A DNA stretch of 64,000 nucleotides from JAPSGB01 sp963775185. GTDB lineage: Bacteria; Myxococcota_A; Polyangia; Polyangiales; Polyangiaceae. The stretch spans positions 57,674-121,673 of the forward strand of contig CAVZIE010000036.1 of assembly GCA_963775185.1 (NCBI GenBank), read 5' to 3'. Each line of letters begins with the position of its first letter. Positions within the stretch are counted from its first letter, which is position 1. Position numbers and translations under genes: made by a program. Positions 53,216-60,471 of this stretch are shown here, in pieces. Under the pieces are notes generated by a model. The model saw nothing but the letters and a program-made list of their open reading frames with translations. It was not told where the DNA came from and did not search any database.

Positions 53216-54235
53216 TCACGGCATGTCCTTCGCGCAGCGGAAGCCTGCGACGAGGATGCGGAAGTGTCCCGGGTGGTGCACGCGGTTCGTCACGCGCAAG
53301 CCGGCGCCGCGATAGTTGTAGGCGCCGCCGCGGAGCACGTGCTCGCACTCGGCCGGGATCGGGTTGGTGCCGGTGTAGCCTTGCATCTTGTGCTCGCGCA
53401 GCCAGGCCAGGGATTTCAGGATCTCGTCGCAGCTTCCCGGGATGCCCTTGTCGGCGGTGGGGCGCGTGTACGCCATCGGGTCGTAGAAGTCCGCCGTCCA
53501 TTCCCAGACGTTGCCGGCGAGATCGAGGTGACCGTACGGGCCCGCGCCGGCCGGATACGAGCCAACGGGCGCGGTGTGCCCGCCACACGGCGGCGGACTC
53601 ATACCCCAGCAGCCGTGCTTCTTCGGATCCGGCGCTTCGTTTCCCCACGGATACTTGCGACCGTCGTCGCCCGCCGCGGCGCGCTCCCACTCCGCTTCCC
53701 TGGGCAGGCGCTTGCCGCGCCACTCGCAGTAGGTCTTGGCGTCGTCCCACGAGATCGCGCTCACCGGTTGATCCGGGTGGCGGAAGTTGCGGTCGGGTCC
53801 GGCGTGGAAGCTCTCGGCCGCGTCGGTGCGGTACATCCGGCACACCTTGGCCTGCACGCACTCGACGTACGCGCCGTTCGTCACCTCGGTCTTGTCCAGC
53901 AGGAAGCCCTTGAGCGTGACCTTGTGCGCTGGGTGCTCGTCCTTCTCGCCGCCCGAGTCCGCGCCCATGGTGAACGTGCCGCCTGGCACCGGCAGCATGT
54001 CGGGCGGGATCTTCGCGGCGGCGGCGGGAGCGTCGCTCGCGGCGTCCGCGGCTGCGGTCGCGTCGTTCACGCCGGCGTCGAGCCGCGTGCTCGCCACGGG
54101 CGCGGGCACGACCGCGGGCGCCGCGTGCACCGGAGCCGGCGGGGCCGCGCGGGCCGTCGGCTTCGAGGCGGGCTCGGCTGTGCCGTTGCAGCCGCAGAGC
54201 AGCGCCAGCGCGAGCAGGGCGTGGGTCCGTCGCAT
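53216..54235 (-). CDS. SUMF1/FGE-like (formylglycine-generating enzyme-type) lipoprotein
   Basis: MRRTHALLALALLCGC is a lipoprotein signal peptide, followed by a Pro/Ala linker. The SUMF1 domain shows the opening MLPVPGGTFTMGADSGG, PAHKVTLKGFLLDKTEVTNGAY, SAISWDDAKTYCEWRGKRLP, REAEWERAA, GNVWEWTADFYDP and the final VLRGGAYNYRGAGLRVTNR (in parts). The residues that make true sulfatase-activating enzymes are not all checked, and most myxobacterial copies are non-catalytic binding proteins. 339 residues. Confidence 0.88.
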   Translation of the reverse strand: MRRTHALLALALLCGCNGTAEPASKPTARAAPPAPVHAAPAVVPAPVASTRLDAGVNDATAAADAASDAPAAAAKIPPDMLPVPGGTFTMGADSGGEKDEHPAHKVTLKGFLLDKTEVTNGAYVECVQAKVCRMYRTDAAESFHAGPDRNFRHPDQPVSAISWDDAKTYCEWRGKRLPREAEWERAAAGDDGRKYPWGNEAPDPKKHGCWGMSPPPCGGHTAPVGSYPAGAGPYGHLDLAGNVWEWTADFYDPMAYTRPTADKGIPGSCDEILKSLAWLREHKMQGYTGTNPIPAECEHVLRGGAYNYRGAGLRVTNRVHHPGHFRILVAGFRCAKDMP

Positions 54236-54280
54236 GCGGACGGCTTAGGCCAGATCACCGGGACCGGCCAAGCGGATCGG

Positions 54281-54372
54281 GGGATTCCGCGCCGGACCGG
54301 CATCCCCCTCCAGCCATGCCAGGCTGTGCCAGTGGCACAACCGGAACGCGGGCGCTGTCGCGGTCAGGGACT
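54281..54372 (-). repeat. Extended dispersed repeat, copy 15 (about 90 bp)
   Basis: The core (GGGATTCCGCGCCGGACCGGC) is followed by about 70 bp, including a hairpin TGTGCC-AGT-GGCACA, that is nearly repeated at 59605-59693. The right end enters the downstream lipoprotein gene. In the other copies only the core is present. Confidence 0.75.
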
Positions 54373-54898
54373 GCCCGCGGCTCCCGCTGCGCCGGCTGCG
54401 GCAGCGGCTCCGGCGGCACCGGGCGCGCCGGCTTGGCCGGATGCACCCGCAGCGGCGTCGGGAGCGCCGGCGTCGTAGACCGCGCCGTCGCTCCAGTACC
54501 CGCCGTCGTAGGCGCTTCCGTCCGCGCCCGCGCCGCCGCCCCAGCAGCCGTCGCCGTAGCCGCAACCGTCGCTGCCCCAGCCGGCGTCGGGCCCGGGCGA
54601 GCCGTCGCCATAGCCCGATCCGTCGTACATCGCGCCGTCGCCGGGATACGGGTTGCCGTCGCCATAGCCCGATCCGTCGTACATCGAGCCGTCGCCGGGA
54701 TACGGGTTGCCGTCGCCGTAGCCGGAGCCGTCGCCGGAACCGGACCAGCCGCCCGATGCCCGCGGTGCCGCTGGTGCCCGCGGACCCGCGCCGTCCGCTC
54801 TCCACCTGTCCGCCGCACGCCAGGGGCAGGCCGACGATGGCCACGGCGACGAGAGTTCCGATCTGCAGCCAGCGTTCGAAGCGATTGGTCGTTGTCAC
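54364..54898 (-). pseudogene. Gly/Tyr/Asp-rich repeat lipoprotein, frameshifted
   Basis: GTG 54898 gives TTTNRFERWLQIGTLVAVAI and lipobox LACG. The frame then needs one base fewer at about 54755 (a GGG run) to enter DGSGYGDGNPYPGDGSMYDG repeats (three units of about 17 residues) and a Gly/Ala-rich tail ending GAAGSP. The tandem units YGDGNPYPGDG.MYDGSG are low complexity; no fold assigned. Once corrected, about 177 residues, surface lipoprotein likely. Confidence 0.6.
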
Positions 54899-54926
54899 GC
54901 GGGCGCTTGGAGCAAGAAGCTTGCCA

Positions 54927-56444
54927 TCACGCGCGGCGACGACACGGGCGGCTGAACAGCGCGACCAGCACGACGCCGAACACCACGTACAGCGCGGCGA
55001 GGGCCACGAAGCGATCGTCGATCCAGTGCTCGCGCATCACCAGCAGCTGGCCGATGGCCGCGAGCCCGAGCAGCGCCGTCTCCAGCGAGCGCCGCGCCAG
55101 CGCCAGCGGCGCGACCAGCAGCCACAGCGAGTAGTAGTAGCAGGCCGGCTCCGTCAGCACGACGACCAGCACGAGCGACAGCCCGAGCGCGACCCACAAC
55201 GTGCGGACGCGGGCGAGCGCGCGCACGAACAGCGCGCACAGCGCCAGCGCGAACAGCGCGAACAGCGGGCGCAGCGCGTGCCAGCGGCGGATGCGCGCTT
55301 CGGCCCAACGCTCCACCGGATCGACGGCGCGCCGGTCGAGCGTGAGCGCCATGCGCGCGTCCGGCGCGACGGAGAACAGCGTGCGCAGGCCCATGCGGTT
55401 GGTCGACGGGCGGCTCGCGTGCATCGCGATGTGCGTGGCGAAATCGGGAAACGACGCCGGGCCTACCACCACAGCGGCGAGCGGGACGAGCAACGCCACC
55501 GCGCACGCGCCGCCGAGGAGCAAGCGCCGGTGATCCGCGCGGAGCGTGCGGTGCCGGATCACGTGCGCCGCGACGACCACGAGCGGGCCGCCCCACAGCA
55601 GCACCGGAAACACGCGCAGCAGCGCCGACCACGCCAGCGCGAAGCCGGCCCAGAAGAAGCGCCGCTTGCGCATCAAGGCGGCCGACAGCACGGCGAGCAG
55701 GAGCCAGTCCTGGCGCAGGAAGCCGCCGCCCGTCCAGGTGAACGGCGAGGCCGCCTGGGTGCCCCAGAAGATCACGGCGAGCGCCGCCACGCGCCAGCCG
55801 AACGCCCACCCGAGCGCGGCGATCGCCGCCGCCATCAGCACCGGATCGACGTACGCCAACGCTTCGACGAAGCGATCGCTCGCCGGCGCGAGAGACGCGA
55901 GCGACGTGCCGGCGAGCGTCCACACCGGCGTCGGGTTGTAGCCGTGATCGGTCTGCATCGCGTCCCACCACGCGCCGCCGCCGGCGCGCTCGCGGAAGAA
56001 CACGATGTCGTGCTTGAACGCCTGCCAGCGCGCCGGCGAGAAGTGTCGCGTGCACGCCTCCGGGTGCTCGAGCGCGGTCGCGGCGGGCACCAGCTTGTCC
56101 GTGGAGAGATCGCGCATGCGACGGCGCAGCACCGCCGCGCGGTTGCCCGTCTCCGCGTCGGCCACGGCGGTGCAGGCGTACAAGCGCTCGTAGCCGAGCT
56201 CGCGCTCGAAGCGCGCGCCGACGAAGTAGTGATACATCTCCCAGCGGTGGTAGAAGACCGTGCCGGGCAGCGAGAAGAAGTGGAAGTACGTGACGACCGC
56301 CGCCAGCGCGAGCACGCCGCCCATGATTTTCGCCCGCCGCCGAGAGCTGCGCCGCGCGCGCGACTCGAGAAAGAGCAGCACCACGCCGGCGACCGCGACG
56401 AGCGCCGAGACGCGGCCGATCAGCTGCTCGCTCGGCGGGGTCAT
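54927..56444 (-). CDS. Multi-pass membrane protein, glycosyltransferase-like
   Basis: 505 residues with about ten to eleven hydrophobic helices (ALVAVAGVVLLFLESRARR, LLLGGACAVALLVPLAAVVVG in parts, WVALGLSLVLVVVLTEPAC). An extracytoplasmic loop with FYHRWEMYHYFVGARFEREL near the N-terminus, rich in Tyr, Trp and acidic residues, resembles the first loop of GT-C polyprenyl-phosphate mannosyltransferases, but the match is weak. ATG 56444. Adjacent to the M28 peptidase gene and probably transcribed with it. Confidence 0.65.
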   Translation of the reverse strand: MTPPSEQLIGRVSALVAVAGVVLLFLESRARRSSRRRAKIMGGVLALAAVVTYFHFFSLPGTVFYHRWEMYHYFVGARFERELGYERLYACTAVADAETGNRAAVLRRRMRDLSTDKLVPAATALEHPEACTRHFSPARWQAFKHDIVFFRERAGGGAWWDAMQTDHGYNPTPVWTLAGTSLASLAPASDRFVEALAYVDPVLMAAAIAALGWAFGWRVAALAVIFWGTQAASPFTWTGGGFLRQDWLLLAVLSAALMRKRRFFWAGFALAWSALLRVFPVLLWGGPLVVVAAHVIRHRTLRADHRRLLLGGACAVALLVPLAAVVVGPASFPDFATHIAMHASRPSTNRMGLRTLFSVAPDARMALTLDRRAVDPVERWAEARIRRWHALRPLFALFALALCALFVRALARVRTLWVALGLSLVLVVVLTEPACYYYSLWLLVAPLALARRSLETALLGLAAIGQLLVMREHWIDDRFVALAALYVVFGVVLVALFSRPCRRRA

Positions 56445-56454
56445 GGCTCCCGGA

Positions 56455-57915
56455 TTATTGCCGGTCCGGCGCGGCCGGCGGCCAGGGCTCGCCCGCGCGC
56501 AGCGGCGTAGGGAACAGCGCGGGGCTGGCGTGGCCCGCGTCGTCCACGGCGCGCACACCGAACAGCCAGTGATCTTTCGACAGCGGCACGCTCACGCTCC
56601 CGCTGCGTCCCGCGGGGAACGTCCGCGTCCACGTCGGCGCGTCGGTGGGTCGCGCGACGACCTGGTAGCTCGCCGACGCATCCGGACCCGGAACGAACAA
56701 CAGCGTGGTGTCCTCGGCGAGATCGCGCACGTCGAGGCGCACCGCGCTCGGCGGCAGCGGCGCGCGCGCGAGCGACGCCAGCGCGGCGACGTCCACGCGC
56801 GCCACGTCCCGCATGTACGCCGCGTCGACGAACTGCGGCAGATCGCCGGCGTCGCCGCGCACGTCCTGGTGCTGGTGCCGGAAATTCTCGTCCACCTCGG
56901 TGAAGCGCACCGCCGGCGCGCCCGCGGCGTGGAACGGCAGCTGATCGCCGCCCCGCAGGTAGCGATCCGCACGGAACACGAGCAGCGGCGAAAATCCGCT
57001 CACGTACGTGCGTGCGGCCTCGTCGATGGCGCGGGCGAGCTCGCGGTCCGGGCCGTCGCTCTCGCCGCCGACGGCGAGCAGCGCGTCGCGCTGCTTGTCG
57101 TCCGCCGGCAGGCCCGCGCTGAACACGCGCACGTGCTGCTTGTCGCTCCGGCCGCTCGCCGCGACGCTCTCGCCCACGATGTCGTTGGTGATCATGCCCA
57201 GGACGCGCACGCCGTCGGCGCGCAGCTTGTCGGCGAGGGCCGTGGAGCCGTACAAGCCTTGTTCCTCGCCGCTCACCGCGGCGAACACCAGCGTGGCCTC
57301 GAAGCGATACGGCGCCAGCGCGCGGCACGCCTCGAGCACGACCGCCACGCCGCTGGCGTCGTCGTTCGCGCCCGGCGCATCGCGGGTCGCGTCCATCACG
57401 TCGCTCGCGCGCGAGTCGTAGTGCCCGCTCACTACGAGCGTGCGCGCCGCCGGGCCCGTCGCCGTGCCGGGCAGGATCGCCAGCACGTTCTGCATCGGCC
57501 ACGGCTTGGGGATGCGCTTGCCCGCGGGCGCGGTGAAGTCCTCTGCCTCGACGCGCAGGCGGCCGTGGGACGCAGGCACGATCTCCGCGAAGCGACGCCG
57601 GAGCCAACGCCGCGCCGCGCCGATGCCGCGCTGGTCGCTCTTCACATCCGACAGCGAGTGACGCGTGCCGAACGCGATCAGCGACCCGACGTCGGCGCGC
57701 AAGCGCGCAGCGTCGACCGACGCGACCATGGCGACGATCTCCGGATCGCCCGCGGGGTTCCGCGCCGGCCCGGCATCCTCTTCCCCCTGCTTCAGCGAGG
57801 AGACCTGGAGCGACACGACGGACGCGGTCGCGGAGGGTTGGCGGGGATTCTCCGGCGGGAGCGGCGCCGGACCGCACGCGGAGAACGCCAACAGCAACCC
57901 GGGCAGTGCGCGCAT
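56455..57915 (-). CDS. M28-family zinc peptidase, lipoprotein
   Basis: MRALPGLLLAFSAC is a lipoprotein signal (an upstream ATG at 57924 adds MAD). The M28 aminopeptidase core carries its metal residues: VVSGHYDSRASDVMD (His/Asp), APGANDDASGVAVVLE (bridging Asp), VSGEEQGLYGS (Glu-Glu) and a late His. Residues about 45-58 (EEDAGPARNPAGDPE) are encoded by one copy of the dispersed repeat, and the last residues (PDRQ) by another, so the gene carries two insertions that kept the frame. About 486 residues. Confidence 0.88.
   Translation of the reverse strand: MRALPGLLLAFSACGPAPLPPENPRQPSATASVVSLQVSSLKQGEEDAGPARNPAGDPEIVAMVASVDAARLRADVGSLIAFGTRHSLSDVKSDQRGIGAARRWLRRRFAEIVPASHGRLRVEAEDFTAPAGKRIPKPWPMQNVLAILPGTATGPAARTLVVSGHYDSRASDVMDATRDAPGANDDASGVAVVLEACRALAPYRFEATLVFAAVSGEEQGLYGSTALADKLRADGVRVLGMITNDIVGESVAASGRSDKQHVRVFSAGLPADDKQRDALLAVGGESDGPDRELARAIDEAARTYVSGFSPLLVFRADRYLRGGDQLPFHAAGAPAVRFTEVDENFRHQHQDVRGDAGDLPQFVDAAYMRDVARVDVAALASLARAPLPPSAVRLDVRDLAEDTTLLFVPGPDASASYQVVARPTDAPTWTRTFPAGRSGSVSVPLSKDHWLFGVRAVDDAGHASPALFPTPLRAGEPWPPAAPDRQ
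56458..56480 (+). repeat. Dispersed repeat copy 16, forming the M28 C-terminus
   Basis: TTGCCGGTCCGGCGCGG followed by CCGGCGG; on the minus strand it encodes the final Ala-Pro-Asp-Arg-Gln of the M28 peptidase right up to its stop. Confidence 0.72.
57751..57778 (-). repeat. Dispersed repeat copy 17, in frame within the M28 gene
   Basis: CGCGG-GGTT-CCGCG followed by CCGGCCCGGC. Translated on the minus strand as DAGPARNPAG in the linker between signal peptide and peptidase domain. Confidence 0.75.
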
Positions 57916-57916
57916 G

Positions 57917-58504
57917 TCAGCCATCGCCGAGCAGAACGTGGCGCGCGCGTGCGAGCCAGTCGTGGATCGCTTTCGCATCGGCGGGCACGCTGGAGAGGTC
58001 CGCGCCCTCGATGATCGAGAGCATCTGATCGAGCGTCGACATGCCGAGACGCTCGGACAGCTCGCGTTCGGGATCGCGAATGCTCTGCGTGTGGGCAAAG
58101 CCCGCGATCGCGAGAACCCAGGCTTCGAGCTTCTCGATGGACATGCCACCCACGATCTTCGAGAAGCGGTCTTGCGCTTGCTTGATACCGTCCTGGACGT
58201 CGCACTCCCTCTCGGCGTCGCCGTCACGGTCGCGCGTGAACACGAGCACGTCGCATCCCCACCGCTCCGCTTCGAGGACCACACCCCGGATGGTCCGCGT
58301 CTCGGGCGCGCGGTGGTCGCCCGCCCGGAACTTGCGGATCGCTTTCCACTGCACGGCGCCTGCGATCTCCCAGTTGGTGGCTGGCGCAATCCGTTTCAGC
58401 AAGGCCTCGAGCACACCCGGCACGGGTGGCTTGTCGCGGTACTGCGGCGGCTCGATCCAGTCGCCGAGCTCGTGACGCCCCTCACCCGCCAGCAGCAGCT
58501 TCAT
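57917..58504 (-). CDS. DUF4276-like TOPRIM-fold protein
   Basis: MKLLLAGEGRHELGDW has the glutamate of a TOPRIM motif 1 (GEGxxE), and VLVFTRDRDGDAE supplies the DxD of motif 2. SIEKLEAWVLAIAG is the EAWxLA helix typical of DUF4276 proteins. 195 residues. The start at 58504 overlaps the ATPase gene by 23 bp, so the two are coupled. In known defence systems an OLD/PARIS-like ATPase works with a TOPRIM nuclease; this gene is a candidate for that partner. Confidence 0.72.
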   Translation of the reverse strand: MKLLLAGEGRHELGDWIEPPQYRDKPPVPGVLEALLKRIAPATNWEIAGAVQWKAIRKFRAGDHRAPETRTIRGVVLEAERWGCDVLVFTRDRDGDAERECDVQDGIKQAQDRFSKIVGGMSIEKLEAWVLAIAGFAHTQSIRDPERELSERLGMSTLDQMLSIIEGADLSSVPADAKAIHDWLARARHVLLGDG

Positions 58505-59560
58505 CGCGCGGCGATCCAAGCAGGGGCGCTTCCACGGTTCCGTCGGCGAAGCTCAGCCACAGCTCGCCGAGCGCGTACACGCTGCTGCGCTTCTCGAAGT
58601 CCGGCGTGTCGCGGATGGGCGTCACTACCGTGCCTGTATCCAGGTCCGGCCGTGTGACAACGGTGACCTCCTCCGGCTCGAGACAGTTGACGACCAGCGG
58701 ACTGTGCGTGGCCATGATGACCTGCGTGCCGGACGACTCGGAGAAGGCGCGAACGACCTGCATCACGTCCGCGATACGCGACGGGTGAAGGCCATTCTCC
58801 GGCTCCTCGAGCAGCAGAACGGAGACGGGCTTCAAGATACGGCAACGCGGCGAACGCGAGGTAGTAGAGGAGGCCTTCGCTGATCTCGGCGGCGTTGACG
58901 AGGGTTCCATCTGTGAGCTCGACTTGAAGGGTGAGCTCGTTCTCGCGTGACGGCGGGAACTCCGATGCGCTTGATGGTCGGAAACAGGGCGTGGACGCCC
59001 TTGCGGATGGCGTCGAACGAGTCGTCGCCACGACCCTGGATCGCCTGGAGGACGCCGGGAAGACCGGTGCCGCGATCGTCGTGGAAGTCGATCCCCTCCG
59101 TGCCCGGAATAAGCGAGCTTGGCTTCCGCAGCGCATCCGGGTCGGGTCGGAACAGGCGTGCGCCGCTGAGCTCGGCCAGGATTGCGCCGCCCGGGCCGTC
59201 GGCCTGGTTGTGCAATCCGGAGAGCCAGTCGACCGAGCGGTCCGCGTGCGACGCCGCCTCGGTGTCGTCGCGACCCCATCTCTCGTAGAACGGCCCGCCA
59301 TCACGCCCGTCGATGCGATACCAACCCGCCGCCGTCACGGCCCTGATGCCTCCGCCCTCGGCCAAGCGCGGTTCGAACGGCGCCCACGCTGCGTTGACTC
59401 GCACGAACGTCCCACTCGCAAACTCCACCACCTCCCGCACGGCGTGCAGCAGCGTGCTCTTCCCGCTGTCGTTCGGTCCGATGAAGGCGTGGATCGGCGT
59501 GAGCTCGAGCTTCACGTCCTTCAAGCAGCCGTAGTCCTTGGCTTCGAGCTTGGTAATCAT
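58482..59560 (-). pseudogene. AAA ATPase of ABC/SMC type (OLD-like), two frameshifts
   Basis: Starts MITKLEAKDYGCLKDVKLEL, then Walker A FIGPNDSGKSTLL. The frame must shift twice by removing single bases: near 58959 (RI to EFPPSRENELTLQVEL) and near 58830 (LPYLE to PVSVLLLEEPENGLHPSRI). After that the Walker B LLLEEPENGLHP and signature ATHSPLVVNCLEPEEV are in one frame to the stop. The corrected protein would have about 358 residues, without a fused nuclease. It overlaps the TOPRIM-like gene. Either a broken defence gene or sequence error. Confidence 0.75.
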
Positions 59561-59604
59561 CGCCCGCCCCGGAGCCTACCACGCCGCGCCCGGAGCCCGC
59601 CGCC

Positions 59605-59693
59605 GGCCGCGCCGGACCGGCATCTCCCGCCAGCCGCGCCAGGCTGTGCAAGTGGCACAACGCGGATGCGGGCGCTATTCCTGGCAAGAAGCC
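59605..59693 (-). repeat. Extended dispersed repeat, copy 18 (about 90 bp)
   Basis: Core CGCGCCGGACCGGC plus about 70 bp matching 54281-54372, with hairpin arms TGTGCA and GGCACA (one mismatch). Lies between the nucleotidyltransferase stop and the ATPase start. Confidence 0.75.
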
Positions 59694-59701
59694 GCCGCCC
59701 G

Positions 59702-60355
59702 TCAGAACGGATCGCTCTGCGCACCGCGTTCGACGGCTCGCCAAAGCTCCAGGAACTTGTCGCGCACCCAAGGATCGAGCGCGTCGGCGGTTGCGACAGG
59801 CAAGCGCGCCGAGCGGATCAGCTCCTGAACGTCGGCGAGATCTTTCAGGCAATGCGGCGCGACCATGCCGGACGCGAGCTTGAGCTCGATCCATCGCTCG
59901 ACAGGCAACAGCGCGAAAGGCGCGCCGCGGATTGCGGTGGTCGCGGGATCGGGAAAGGCGATGGGCTTCGGCTTGTCGTCGCCAGGAAACCGCCCGGTGC
60001 GCAGTACATCCACGTTCACTTCGTACTCCGTGTCCACGAGTTTTCCCGTGCCGGGCACGCGCTCCGCGTAGCCGCGCCCCAGCCAGCGTTGCTTGAACGA
60101 TTGTAGATCCGCTTCACGCATCACGAGATCCACATCGACGGTCACCCGCTTGTGGCCGTACTCGTTGAGCGCGAGCGCGCCGATGACCGCGTAGGGCAGG
60201 TTCTCGCTCTCGAGAATCGTCACCAGCTTGCGTACGGCGCTCTGGACCGGCGCTTCTCCCACGAAAAACCTCCAGCAGTATTCGACGCTCTCGCCGAGCC
60301 GCTTCGCGTCGGCGCCACCGCGGAAACCGGCACCCCACGTCTCTTGCGTCGCCAC
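59702..60355 (-). CDS. Nucleotidyltransferase-fold protein
   Basis: LPYAVIGALALNEYGHKRVT and VDVDLVM form the G-(A/S)-x9-DxD core of the Pol-beta nucleotidyltransferase fold, here GA instead of GS. Downstream helices LKLASGMVAPHCLKDLADVQ resemble AbiEii-like and MNT-like proteins. GTG 60355 is the tentative start; about 217 residues. It is upstream of the ATPase/TOPRIM pair, separated by the extended repeat, and might belong to the same defence-type island. Substrate unknown. Confidence 0.7.
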   Translation of the reverse strand: MATQETWGAGFRGGADAKRLGESVEYCWRFFVGEAPVQSAVRKLVTILESENLPYAVIGALALNEYGHKRVTVDVDLVMREADLQSFKQRWLGRGYAERVPGTGKLVDTEYEVNVDVLRTGRFPGDDKPKPIAFPDPATTAIRGAPFALLPVERWIELKLASGMVAPHCLKDLADVQELIRSARLPVATADALDPWVRDKFLELWRAVERGAQSDPF

Positions 60356-60471
60356 CGCGCTAACGTAGCACCCGGCACTGGTCCTGTCGTGAGCTCGCGT
60401 CAGCGCGACGTCCGCGATCCCGGGCCGAACACGCCTCCCACAATTCAAGAGCCCTGCGCTACCCTCGCGCC

